Shown: one piece after another, positions 51,973 to 60,736 of the stretch | Layout of the letters: each line of letters starts with the position of its first letter | Position numbering within the stretch: the stretch's first letter is position 1 | Notes under the pieces: model-generated | What the model was told of the DNA's origin: nothing | Seen by the model: the letters and a program-made list of their open reading frames with translations, nothing else | Database searches by the model: none | Program-made: the position numbers and the translations under genes | Assembly (NCBI RefSeq): GCF_003545715.1 | Contig: NZ_QVNU01000001.1 | Span: forward strand, 1,167,962-1,231,961 | Direction: 5' to 3' | Length of the DNA stretch: 64,000 nt | Origin: Taibaiella koreensis | Lineage (GTDB): Bacteria > Bacteroidota > Bacteroidia > Chitinophagales > Chitinophagaceae

Positions 51973-53658
51973 ATGTTACGAACATTAACACACATTACGG
52001 CGGCCGCGGCCTTACTGGCTGCAACGTCAACCCAATTGAACGCGCAAGTTTTTGTAGCTCCCAATGCCGTCGAATACGTCTTTGGCGATCCTCATGTAAC
52101 GCCGGCACAGAATACCTCCTGCTATTCGCTCAGGGCCGGTTACGCTTACTTTCCCGATATGGCGCCGGTGCTCGGATCGGCTTATGCCGACTTATATGTT
52201 GCCGGCTGGAACAGCAAGGACATCGGTGGCAGACATGAAGTGACCGTGCTGCTGACGGAGCCAAGTAATCCGACCAATGTGCTGTGGAAAGCCTCTATTC
52301 CCTACACCGGCATACAGGACCTGCAGGTGGGCAGTCTGAGGAATCCCACTACGAACAATACCGAGATCCTGGTTGCTTATTACCAGGTGGGCGTAGGCCA
52401 TATGCTGGATGTTTATAAGCTGAACCCTTCCGTACCTTCGCTGGCTAGTCATACCACCTTGTCGCACGCACCCACCTATGGCCGCATCAGCATGGATTTT
52501 CATGCGACTTACGACTGCGCTATAGCCTGGGTGAACACAGAAGCAGGACCCAACAAAGGCATTCAGGCCAAGGTATACATCAACAATACCTGGAGCGGTG
52601 TGAGCACCCTGAGTGGAACGGCGAATAAAGCTGGTGTCGATATTGCAATCACCCAGATTAACGGACCTGTGAGCGCTTATCCCTTGCATTTTGTTTACTC
52701 CGGCGGCGGCTTTGTAACAGAGTCGTCTGTTGATATGAGCACACTGGCTTTGGCACCCGGAACCATTGCGCCGACGGTGAATGACAACCATTATGCAGGC
52801 GCCGGCCTGGCCTCGCGGCTGGTGCTCGACTGCCCCGATTTTTCTACCTCAACTGTTGTTGCCAATCCCAGTGCCTGGGCCTATACCTACAGCGATGGTA
52901 TCAATGTAATCGTCCGTAACCGTAATGCAACCCTGGGCGGCGTCAATATGTCGATCGTTACGAGCGGCATGCTGGGCAACAGCGCCCTGGACCCTGTAGG
53001 TGGTGTATACCAGGTGTTCAGCCCGGCGATCAATTACGGACAGGGTTATCCCAACGGCTCGCCGGAAGAGATCATGGTGACCTGGTATGCTACCGATGGC
53101 GCCGGTGATAATGGTTATATGGCGTTAAGGATGAATGCAAACGGTACCGCCATTACCAGCACACCCGATTACCTGAAGCTGCCCAACGCCAATACCGCTT
53201 CCATACCTTCCAACTTCAGCAGCGGTATCGCGCTGAGCAAAACGGGCCCTAAATCGGTGGGTGACTTCCTGTATGCTACTTATTATGATATCGACCCGGT
53301 TACCGGCTTGTATCAGCTGCATCACGCTTTCCACAAATGGAGCGATGTCGTATTCAAAGGAGAGGGCGCAACAGGTACATCCGGTAGCGCAGCCATGGAA
53401 GCGACAACGTTTAGTGCTTATCCCAATCCTTTCAGCGATAAACTGAACACTTTTGTTACGCTTGCCGAAGACGGTGTGCTGCAGCTGGAACTGCACGATA
53501 TGGCCGGTCGCCTGGTGGGACAATACAACGCTCCGTTGACCAAAGGTGGTCACGATGTGGCCATAGAAAACGCGAAAAAGCTTACTGCAGGTTCTTATAT
53601 GCTTACCGCTACTGTGAATGGCAAAAAGATCGACACGAAAATGGTCGTAAAACGATAA
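51973..53658 (+). CDS. T9SS cargo protein, tandem paralogue 1
   Basis: 561 residues from the ATG at 51973 (upstream codons lack a signal and are unlikely). A signal peptide ending LNAQ, an approximately 440-residue domain with no recognised family and recurrent motifs such as HEVTVLLTEP, IAWVNTEAGPNKGI, LDCPDFS, GNSALDP and FLYATYYDIDP, and a T9SS type A domain (FSAYPNPFSDKLNTFV to the end). The next gene is closely similar over its whole length. Likely a surface or secreted protein; ligand unknown. All features point to secretion through the T9SS. Confidence 0.88.
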   Translation: MLRTLTHITAAAALLAATSTQLNAQVFVAPNAVEYVFGDPHVTPAQNTSCYSLRAGYAYFPDMAPVLGSAYADLYVAGWNSKDIGGRHEVTVLLTEPSNPTNVLWKASIPYTGIQDLQVGSLRNPTTNNTEILVAYYQVGVGHMLDVYKLNPSVPSLASHTTLSHAPTYGRISMDFHATYDCAIAWVNTEAGPNKGIQAKVYINNTWSGVSTLSGTANKAGVDIAITQINGPVSAYPLHFVYSGGGFVTESSVDMSTLALAPGTIAPTVNDNHYAGAGLASRLVLDCPDFSTSTVVANPSAWAYTYSDGINVIVRNRNATLGGVNMSIVTSGMLGNSALDPVGGVYQVFSPAINYGQGYPNGSPEEIMVTWYATDGAGDNGYMALRMNANGTAITSTPDYLKLPNANTASIPSNFSSGIALSKTGPKSVGDFLYATYYDIDPVTGLYQLHHAFHKWSDVVFKGEGATGTSGSAAMEATTFSAYPNPFSDKLNTFVTLAEDGVLQLELHDMAGRLVGQYNAPLTKGGHDVAIENAKKLTAGSYMLTATVNGKKIDTKMVVKR

Positions 53659-53701
53659 TCCTGCTGGCCTTTACGGTCCCGGATCATGTTTAAATATGAT
53701 T

Positions 53702-53829
53702 GAGGCTGTCTCGAAAGGTATCCGGTCAGTCACATTGAGCGAGTCGAAATGTAGACAAACTTGAGACGTAATTTTTGCCGTATTTCGAACCGTTCAATAG
53801 GGCAAAAACTACCAATTGGAGACAGCCTC
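53702..53829. repeat. MITE-like palindromic element, copy 2
   Basis: GAGGCTGTCTC (53702-53712) and GAGACAGCCTC (53819-53829) are perfect 11-bp terminal inverted repeats of a 128-bp element related to 5700-5830. The core CACATTGAGCGAGTCGAAATG is shared. No clear target-site duplication is seen. It lies between the tandem paralogues, in the leader of the second, and holds a TAATTTTTG sequence that is close to a -7 box. Confidence 0.85.
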
Positions 53830-53877
53830 CTTAAAATGATGATCGCAAATTTTTTTTCTCATACCAAAATACCTTCT

Positions 53878-55590
53878 ATGCAAAAAACTTTAAAGTTCCT
53901 TGCCGTGGCTACGGCCTTATGCACAGTCAATGCGGCTGGTCTGCACGCGCAGCCCTTCTTTGCGCCGCCTAATGCCTATGAATTTACCTTCGGTGACCCG
54001 CATATGGGTAAAGCGGAGGTTACTTCCAATTATTCCCTTAGCGGCAGCTATGTCCGTTTCGACAACCTGGCACCCTCTATCGGAACGGCAACAGATCTCT
54101 ATCTTGCTGCCTGGAACAGCAAGGACATTGTCAATGGAAAGCACGAGGTTACCGTATTGCTGACCGAGTACAACAATCCGGCCAATCTGCTGTGGAAGAC
54201 TGCTATTCCCTACAATGGGGTGCAGGACCTGCAGGTGGGCAGTCTCGTGAACGCCGTTACCCACAATACCGATATCCTGGTAGCCTATTACAAACCCGCC
54301 GCCGGGCATATGCTGGATGTGTATGAGCTTACTGCTTCCGCCCCCGGTTACAACCTGATCGATCATAAGGTGCTGTCGCATTCGCCTACCTATGGCCGTA
54401 TCCGTATGGACTTTCAGGAAGTATATAACGGCGCTATCGCCTGGGTAAATACAGAGCCCGGCGTTAATAAAGGGATACAAGCCATGGTATATATGAACAA
54501 TAGTCCTGGCTGGAGTGGCGTGAGCACCCTGACCGGTACTGCCAATAAAACAGGTGTCGACATCGCCCTTACCCGGGTTGTTGAGCCGGTCAACAACAGC
54601 GGTATCGCCTACCCCCTGCATTTTGTTTATTCCGGCGGCGGCTTTATTACAGAAACTTCTGTCGATATGAGCATACTGGCTGCCAGTCCTGGTACGGTAA
54701 CGCCTGCTACTCCCGATAACAAATATGTGGGTGCTACTTTAAATTCCAGGCTGGTACTTGACTGTCCTGCTTTTTCGGTATCGGCTAGTCCTGCGGGCAG
54801 CTCCTGGGCTTATACTTATAGCGATGGTATGAATGTGATTGTACAGCATAAGAATGCCAGCATGACCGCCTCTCATGAAGTAGTGGCTACTTCCGGTGTT
54901 CAGCTGGGAAACAGCGCTCTGGATCCTTTCGGAGTAGGCTTTCAGGTATTCAGCCCGGCCGTAAGCTATGGCAATGACTACCCCAGTACTAATGTTGAGC
55001 AGATCATGATTACCTGGTATGCTACCGATGGTGCAAGCGTTAATGAATATATGGGTGTGCAAATGAATGCCAGCGGTACCGCTGTAACCAGCATGGATGA
55101 TTATCTGCAGCTTCCCCATGCGCAAACCCCGTCGATGCCCGGAGGTTTTACCAGCGGTATTGCTTTAAGCAAGACCGGCCTTAAAGGTGTAGGCATGTTC
55201 CTGTATGCTACTTATTATGATGTTGACCCTTCCAGCGGTCAATACCAGCTGCACCACGCTTTTCATAAATGGGGCGATCCGCAGTTCAAGCCTGGCGCCC
55301 CAACCGGCGTAGCGGCGGAGATAGTGAAAACAGCGACAACGATCAGCACCTATCCCAATCCTTTCTCCGATGTGCTGCATACTTTCGTATCTCTTCAGCA
55401 GGACGGCATCCTGAGCCTGGAGCTGCACGATATGGCCGGTCGCCTGGTAGGACAATACAAGGCTCCTTTGGCCAAGGGTGGTCACGATGTAGTCATAGAA
55501 AATGCGAAGAAGCTTACCGCAGGTTCTTATATGCTTACTGCTACTGTGAACGGCAAAAAGATCGACACGAAAATGGTTGTAAAACAATAG
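53878..55590 (+). CDS. T9SS cargo protein, tandem paralogue 2
   Basis: 570 residues from the ATG at 53878 (an in-frame ATG at about 53836 would add a non-signal-like extension). A signal peptide ending LHAQ; the same architecture as the preceding gene: unknown 450-residue domain (HEVTVLLTEY, IAWVNTEPGVNKGI, GNSALDPFG, FLYATYYDVDP) and a T9SS type A domain whose last 60 residues are nearly identical to paralogue 1 (LELHDMAGRLVGQY, KKIDTKMVVK). Recent tandem duplication or gene conversion of the ends is likely. Confidence 0.88.
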   Translation: MQKTLKFLAVATALCTVNAAGLHAQPFFAPPNAYEFTFGDPHMGKAEVTSNYSLSGSYVRFDNLAPSIGTATDLYLAAWNSKDIVNGKHEVTVLLTEYNNPANLLWKTAIPYNGVQDLQVGSLVNAVTHNTDILVAYYKPAAGHMLDVYELTASAPGYNLIDHKVLSHSPTYGRIRMDFQEVYNGAIAWVNTEPGVNKGIQAMVYMNNSPGWSGVSTLTGTANKTGVDIALTRVVEPVNNSGIAYPLHFVYSGGGFITETSVDMSILAASPGTVTPATPDNKYVGATLNSRLVLDCPAFSVSASPAGSSWAYTYSDGMNVIVQHKNASMTASHEVVATSGVQLGNSALDPFGVGFQVFSPAVSYGNDYPSTNVEQIMITWYATDGASVNEYMGVQMNASGTAVTSMDDYLQLPHAQTPSMPGGFTSGIALSKTGLKGVGMFLYATYYDVDPSSGQYQLHHAFHKWGDPQFKPGAPTGVAAEIVKTATTISTYPNPFSDVLHTFVSLQQDGILSLELHDMAGRLVGQYKAPLAKGGHDVVIENAKKLTAGSYMLTATVNGKKIDTKMVVKQ

Positions 55591-55623
55591 TGGCTTAAGC
55601 AAGCCTTCCTTTCATCATGAAAC

Positions 55624-55652
55624 AATAGCCCGGTTAACGCCGGGCTATTTTT
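55624..55652 (+). terminator. Terminator after paralogue 2
   Basis: Stem AATAGCCCGG/CCGGGCTATT with a 6-base loop, followed by T-rich sequence; it can also serve the convergent gene. Confidence 0.85.
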
Positions 55653-55739
55653 GTGGCAAATTGTTTAAGGTGCTCTGCCGGAAAAGCAACAGGCAGAAGC
55701 CGGCAAAGCCACGGACAGCAATTATTGCATGGCTTTCGC

Positions 55740-57485
55740 CTACCGTAATAATACGAAGTCTCCTTTCTGGAAAAGCGGCGTACGGTCGTTTTGTTGTGGT
55801 ACAATACGTACTACATAAAAGTAGGTCCCTACATCAGCTGGTTGATTGCTGTAGCGGCCATCCCATCCTTTGTGTCCATCGGAGGATGCGAATACCTGTT
55901 GTCCCCAGCGGTTATAGATATTCAGGTCGTAGCTTCGTATATCAGTGCCACAATCGTTAAGGGGCAGGAATTCGTCGTTGAGGCCGTCGCCGTTGGGTGA
56001 AAAAGCTGTAGGTGCCTTTACTGTACTGCAGTTACAGGATTGATAGGTTATATGTACCGAGTCGGTATAGGCGCCGCAGGGCGATTGGAGCTGTACAGTA
56101 TAAGTGCCTTCCTTTTGCACGGAATAGAAGCTACCCGTGCTGCCGTCCTGCCAGGTATAAAGGTGTCCTTCGAACTCCGGCAGCTCCAGCAACAATGTCT
56201 GCCCCCTGCATACCGTGGTGTCGTTTCCCAATAGGTCCCTCTTGCCTGTTTGAGGTGGGATCATGGCTTCTTCTGCAAAAAGTACAGGAACGGAAAAAGA
56301 GCTGAGCAGCGGGGTCAGCCCGCGTTGTACCGAGCAGTCAGGGCCTGCGAGATTGGGCCGGTTGATACGCGCCGGTGGGGTAGGCGTAAGGGAGGCGATA
56401 TAAATACGGTCATCGGGCCCGAGACGCATATCGGTAATATAGCTCTCGTGCAGGGAGGTAGGAGGTGGAAGGGTATCGATCACGGTTTTGGATTGCCTGA
56501 CAGCAATTTCTGAAACCAAGCTGAGATCGTATTGAATGATCTTGCCGGGATTGTTCCCGCTGTAATGGTCGGTGGTATAAAGCTTCGATCCATCGGGGGA
56601 AAAGCAGCATGGGTACAGGTTGAGGCGGTACGCATCTGTTACATTCTGGAAGAGCGTCAGGTCATCTGAAAACCGCCCGGTGTGCCGGTCAAAACTCAGG
56701 ATCTGCAAGGTGCGGGAAACATATTCGCCCCCGGCATTGAGCTCTGTCGTAACCAGCGATACCTTACGGTCATCTTTGGAACGTTTCCCGATCATAAAGC
56801 TGGAAAGGCCGAACAGATGAGGCGAAGGTGGTGTAGCGATGAGGGGACCGGCAACGGAGTATACGGGTTGCCCTATACCTGCCGCCGTAACCGGGAAGCT
56901 CATAAAGGTATTCGTGTCCTTGGCCCGTACCGATACCCACATATGGCAATCCTCATTGTGTGCCGCAACGAGGAAGCTTTGCATCAGGTCGTCTTTTATT
57001 TTGACGTTACGTTCCGAAGGATCGATGGCACCTTCGCCACTTTCCATACTCATGTCTACAACAGAATAATACAGTGTGGCATGGTCCACGCTATCCGACG
57101 CCAGGGTGAATATATAATACCGGCCGGCATTTCCGGGTTGTTGCATAATAAGGACTGGTGTAAGGAAATAATAATCGGGGACTACAGGGCTGGTACTATC
57201 TTGCTGTATTGTGGCGCCACTGCCGGTAAAGACATCGCGGCCGTTGGTATAGAACAGCAATCGGCCCGAAGCATCGCATACCGATGCCGTGCGGGCAAAT
57301 GGACCCGACCATCCGGCAGATAAAGGAACGGTACCAAACGCCGGATCGGGGCCGCCATTGAAGTCCATAGAAACAAAGGCGTAGTTATTGATCCAGATAT
57401 TGTTTTCACCCTGAGCCATGCAGCCATAGCTACCCAACAACAACAACAATAGCTGCAGCAATATTTTTCTGAGAAAGCTTTTCAT
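55740..57485 (-). CDS. T9SS type B (gliding-motility CHU_C) surface protein
   Basis: 581 residues. A signal peptide ending CMAQ is followed by a long region resembling a WD40/PD40-like propeller (repeated ...FSPDGSKLYTTD, DDRIYIASL strands), a small Ig-like segment (LLELPEFEGHLYTWQDGSTGSFYSVQ), and a C-terminal domain with the type B signature PTAFSPNGDGLNDEF, YNRWGQQVF, GTYFYVVR. Type B cargo is exported by the T9SS but is often retained with PorP/SprF-like partners; no such partner is adjacent. Role likely surface adhesion or motility related. Confidence 0.88.
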   Translation of the reverse strand: MKSFLRKILLQLLLLLLGSYGCMAQGENNIWINNYAFVSMDFNGGPDPAFGTVPLSAGWSGPFARTASVCDASGRLLFYTNGRDVFTGSGATIQQDSTSPVVPDYYFLTPVLIMQQPGNAGRYYIFTLASDSVDHATLYYSVVDMSMESGEGAIDPSERNVKIKDDLMQSFLVAAHNEDCHMWVSVRAKDTNTFMSFPVTAAGIGQPVYSVAGPLIATPPSPHLFGLSSFMIGKRSKDDRKVSLVTTELNAGGEYVSRTLQILSFDRHTGRFSDDLTLFQNVTDAYRLNLYPCCFSPDGSKLYTTDHYSGNNPGKIIQYDLSLVSEIAVRQSKTVIDTLPPPTSLHESYITDMRLGPDDRIYIASLTPTPPARINRPNLAGPDCSVQRGLTPLLSSFSVPVLFAEEAMIPPQTGKRDLLGNDTTVCRGQTLLLELPEFEGHLYTWQDGSTGSFYSVQKEGTYTVQLQSPCGAYTDSVHITYQSCNCSTVKAPTAFSPNGDGLNDEFLPLNDCGTDIRSYDLNIYNRWGQQVFASSDGHKGWDGRYSNQPADVGTYFYVVRIVPQQNDRTPLFQKGDFVLLR

Positions 57486-57586
57486 GACATCCGGAGATTT
57501 GAATGCACTTCATTTTATCTGTATAGACGGTCCTGGCAGAACAAATGCTGGTTATTTACAAGTGTTTTTCGTTTTCTTCTTCCTTT

Positions 57587-57594
57587 TACCTTTG
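57587..57594 (+). promoter_or_regulatory. -7 box TACCTTTG
   Basis: Matches TAnnTTTG, 32 bases before the DinB-fold gene at 57626. Confidence 0.5.
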
Positions 57595-57625
57595 AAGAAC
57601 AGATAAAAAGCAAAAGATCACAATA

Positions 57626-58165
57626 ATGGAAGAGCATTTAGAACAGCTGGCTTACCCGATCGGACGTTTTCAGACGCCGTCAACCTATGATGAAGCCTTA
57701 TTGCAGCAATGGATCAGCAAGATAGAGGCCGCACCCGAATGGTACGATCATGCGATCGAGAACCTGGACGAGGCACAGCTGCAAACGCCTTACCGGCCCG
57801 GTGGCTGGACAATTGTCCAGGTAGTGCATCACCTTGCCGATAGCCATATGAATGGCTACACCCGCTTCAAACTGGCGCTTACAGAACAAAGTCCGGTGAT
57901 CAAACCTTATAACGAGGCTTTGTGGGCCGAATTGCCCGATGTGCAGGCGGTGCCTTTGAATGTGAGTATTACCTTGGTCCATGCCCTGCACCGGCGCTGG
58001 GCAGTCTTGCTACGCGGCATTAAGCCGGAAGATTGGGAAAGGACTTATTTTCATCCGGAAGCCGGCCGTGCTATACCTTTATGGGAATCACTGGCTTCCT
58101 ATGCCTGGCATTGCAAACATCATTTTGAACATATTATGCGGCTGAGGGAAAGGATGGGCTGGTAG
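57626..58165 (+). CDS. YfiT-type DinB-fold metal-dependent (bacillithiol) transferase
   Basis: 179 residues closely resembling the YfiT/bacillithiol S-transferase group: the N-terminal YPIGRFQTPSTYDEALLQQWI, WTIVQVVHHLADSHMNGYTRFK and the C-terminal WHCKHHFEHIMRLRERMGW. The three histidines of the Ni/Zn site are in HHLADSH and CKHHFEHI. This family transfers bacillithiol to electrophiles such as fosfomycin. The other four DinB-fold proteins of the window are more distant. Its stop is two bases from the convergent C39 gene. Confidence 0.9.
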   Translation: MEEHLEQLAYPIGRFQTPSTYDEALLQQWISKIEAAPEWYDHAIENLDEAQLQTPYRPGGWTIVQVVHHLADSHMNGYTRFKLALTEQSPVIKPYNEALWAELPDVQAVPLNVSITLVHALHRRWAVLLRGIKPEDWERTYFHPEAGRAIPLWESLASYAWHCKHHFEHIMRLRERMGW

Positions 58166-58166
58166 C

Positions 58167-58652
58167 TCACAACTTGTACACCACCAGCGCGATACCCTTG
58201 TTTTCACTATTGGAATGCAACCAGCTGGTCATAAAGGCCTGCTTGTCGTAGACATGAAAGGTATCGGCGGGATCGGCTACATAGATATGCGTGGAATCGA
58301 CTTTGTACACCACCACGACATGATTGCCGTTCCAGTCTACGATACAGGGCAGCTTGATGTTCTCGGTGAGAAAATCCATATTGACGGATACCAGCATGGT
58401 CGTAAAGCCGAGCTGGTTTGACAGGTCGTACATCGCCTGCAATGTGGTGCCCGTGGAATCCGTTTTCAGCCGCCGCATCAGCTCCGTCTCCGGATACTCC
58501 TCACCGTAATAGGCATAGATCATTTTAAGGCAGGACGGTGCACAATCGTAATTCAGCGTTTGTCTGAAGTACGGGAACTGCCGGGGTGGGGCAGGCGGAG
58601 AGCAGGCGATCAATAAGTAAGCCGGCAGCAATAAGAGAAGCAGGTATTTCAT
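58167..58652 (-). CDS. C39-family cysteine peptidase lipoprotein
   Basis: 161 residues. A lipoprotein signal (LLPAYLLIAC) is followed directly by a C39-like papain fold: the oxyanion Gln and catalytic Cys in RQTLNYDCAPSCLKMIYAYYG, the His in GNHVVVVYK and the Asp in VADPAD. C39 peptidases normally cut double-Gly leaders inside bacteriocin exporters; this one is a stand-alone lipoprotein, so it acts in the periplasm or at the surface. It is coupled by an ATGA overlap to the SecD-like lipoprotein gene, indicating joint function. Confidence 0.9.
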   Translation of the reverse strand: MKYLLLLLLPAYLLIACSPPAPPRQFPYFRQTLNYDCAPSCLKMIYAYYGEEYPETELMRRLKTDSTGTTLQAMYDLSNQLGFTTMLVSVNMDFLTENIKLPCIVDWNGNHVVVVYKVDSTHIYVADPADTFHVYDKQAFMTSWLHSNSENKGIALVVYKL

Positions 58653-59911
58653 GGGTTGCTGTTAGCGCTGTAAGGCTGGATCGATACAATACGAAAGGGC
58701 AGGGGAAAGGTGCCCGCATTGAGCACTTTGACCAGGTCTTCCATTTCTGCCTCAGAGAAGGCGCCGGTAATGGCGCTCCTGCCGCCGCGGATCTCTTCAT
58801 TCACAAGCGGCGCCGAATAAATGAAATTGTCGAGCTCGATGGCAATAGCCTTTCCTATGCGGGAACGGGTCATGGTAGCCCATTTCCGTCCACCTGCCTC
58901 AGTCATCTCCAGTGAGATTTCCGGCCCCCGTCCCTGCATATCGCCCCGGGCGCTTTTAATATCCGTGCCGCCCACCGGGGCTTTTTCATCCCGGGGTACA
59001 TAGATCGCATACAGGGCTACGGCTTTTTGATCCTGCTTTGTTCCGGGCAGATTGCCCCATAGCCAGCGAAGGCCTTTCGGCAGGATTGCTATACTTACTG
59101 GGCCATTGAGCACATTGTGCAACTTTGCAGTATCTTCTATGCTGGCTATACCAATATAGGAGGCGCCATAAGGCTTGCCATCCTGGCCCAAAGCGGGCAT
59201 CAGCAGCGCAAATAAAGATGCCGCCTGCACCTTCGCACCATGATCCACCATCTCTTGCAAGGAAGGCTCGCCTTCTTTCTTTGCGGTTGTCGTTATGACT
59301 GGTATATGCTGCAGGCTATCGTTCAGGCGAACGAGAGAAGGCCCTAGCGTTTCGATATCGGCGGTAGCCCAGAAACGGACGCCTGTCTGATGACGGAACA
59401 TCGCTCTTACAGTTTCCTCATCCTTTGCTCCCGGAAGATACACATCCGTTTGCGTAGGGGAAGTATGCGCTACACGCATGTTGATCGCCTCCGGGTTGAA
59501 AAAGGCCTCTGCCCGGGCTTTGATCACCTGGTCCATGCGCCGGTCGGCGTTGGACAATGCCGCTGCCAGGTGGTCTGCCAGCGCCTGGTCACCGGTAAAG
59601 CCTTTGCTGTCGCCGGAATAAAAGAGGCTTGTGGCCTGCTTGCCGGGCTGCAGGGCATTGTAGTACCGGATAAAGTTGCTGATCTGTACCTTATGCGGTA
59701 CACCGGAATCGTGGAAGGCGCTGTCCAGGGCCGTTTGAAAAGCCATGTCTTCGGGATAGCCCGCCATGTCGCGGATCAGCGCCCTGTAGTCGGTAACAAG
59801 ACTTACTTTGAGCCCTCCCTTGGGTGCCATAGTATTGTGGCAGGAAGCTGAGAGCAGCAAGACTGGTATTGTTAAGGCCATCAGGCCCGGGCGAACGGAA
59901 ATTTTATTCAT
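58649..59911 (-). CDS. Lipoprotein derived from the SecDF P1 periplasmic domain
   Basis: 420 residues with a lipoprotein signal (LLLSASC). The mature chain reads like the P1 region of the Bacteroidota SecDF fusion: GGLKVSLVTDYRALIRDM, then VYLPGAKDEETVRAMFRHQTGVRFW, LYAIYVPRDEKAPVGG, GKAIAIELDNFIYSAPLVNEEIRGG and the closing ITGAFSEAEMEDLVKVLNAG. None of the SecD/SecF transmembrane helices or the proton-relay residues is present, so it cannot drive translocation itself. It may bind substrate proteins emerging in the periplasm. The neighbouring C39 peptidase would then be a processing partner (inference). Confidence 0.85.
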   Translation of the reverse strand: MNKISVRPGLMALTIPVLLLSASCHNTMAPKGGLKVSLVTDYRALIRDMAGYPEDMAFQTALDSAFHDSGVPHKVQISNFIRYYNALQPGKQATSLFYSGDSKGFTGDQALADHLAAALSNADRRMDQVIKARAEAFFNPEAINMRVAHTSPTQTDVYLPGAKDEETVRAMFRHQTGVRFWATADIETLGPSLVRLNDSLQHIPVITTTAKKEGEPSLQEMVDHGAKVQAASLFALLMPALGQDGKPYGASYIGIASIEDTAKLHNVLNGPVSIAILPKGLRWLWGNLPGTKQDQKAVALYAIYVPRDEKAPVGGTDIKSARGDMQGRGPEISLEMTEAGGRKWATMTRSRIGKAIAIELDNFIYSAPLVNEEIRGGRSAITGAFSEAEMEDLVKVLNAGTFPLPFRIVSIQPYSANSNP

Positions 59912-59920
59912 GGTTGAGGA

Positions 59921-60493
59921 TTAAGGTATCGTGGAATAGCCGCAGAATTTAAAGCCATCTTTTGTCTCGACGAAGGCAAAAGCCTGCTGCGCTCCTTCGT
60001 AGTCTGCAGATGGGTCAACAACGGTCAGCAGTACCTCTTTGTAACGCGGATGGTTAAGTCGTATGGCCTTGGGAATGCCCGACAATGGATACAGGGCGGC
60101 ATTATGCTCATTGTCTGTAAACATCAGTTTACTTGTGTCCTTCAGGCGGGATAGGGTAGCGGGGTAGAAGAGCTGCGGCGCCTTTTTCAGGAAGTCATGA
60201 AAAGGCATCAGCTTTCGTTTGTTATATTCTTCTGCGGAAGCATTGCCTGGCAGAATAGTGTCGATCGGGCAGACGTCGCAACGCACTGTCGTTGCCGACA
60301 AGGACCGCAGCCGTGCAGTATCCTGTTGCAGCAGGGCGTCGGCAAAGCTGCTCCAGGCTTCTTGTAGCTTGTCCATGGCGGCTTGCTCGGCTACCGCATT
60401 GTTCTGCTTGACTTGCATGCCTGTTTGGGCAAAGGCAATTGTTGCAGACAAGACCAGTGCCAGCAGGGCACAGATACGCTTTGAATTTCTCAT
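59921..60493 (-). CDS. Secreted hypothetical protein, first gene of SecD-like/C39 operon
   Basis: 190 residues from the ATG at 60493 (an upstream in-frame ATG at 60535 would spoil the signal peptide). A signal peptide ending IAFAQ, a helical segment (NAVAEQAAMDKLQEAWSSFADALLQQD) and an alpha/beta part with the CDVC pair and PFHDFLKKAPQLFYPA. The pattern faintly recalls SnoaL/NTF2-like domains but I do not assign it. The 9-base gap to the next gene makes an operon with the SecD-like lipoprotein and C39 peptidase. Confidence 0.75.
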   Translation of the reverse strand: MRNSKRICALLALVLSATIAFAQTGMQVKQNNAVAEQAAMDKLQEAWSSFADALLQQDTARLRSLSATTVRCDVCPIDTILPGNASAEEYNKRKLMPFHDFLKKAPQLFYPATLSRLKDTSKLMFTDNEHNAALYPLSGIPKAIRLNHPRYKEVLLTVVDPSADYEGAQQAFAFVETKDGFKFCGYSTIP

Positions 60494-60736
60494 GATATAG
60501 GTGATCTTAATGAGCCGAAGAGAATCTCCGGCCATTAAGCATACCGCAAATTAGCAAGAGTTGCTGAAATTTAAAAGGGGGGATTGGGTGGACGTGTCAC
60601 AACAATCATTCCTTCAGCGGCCCTACCTGAAAACCGGTAATTGCGCTCCCCATCTAAGAAGCGCAATTACCGGAGCCGTCTGTTTCTGTAAACGGTCTTG
60701 AATCGATCCGCATTTACAGAACAATAAATCAGGAAC

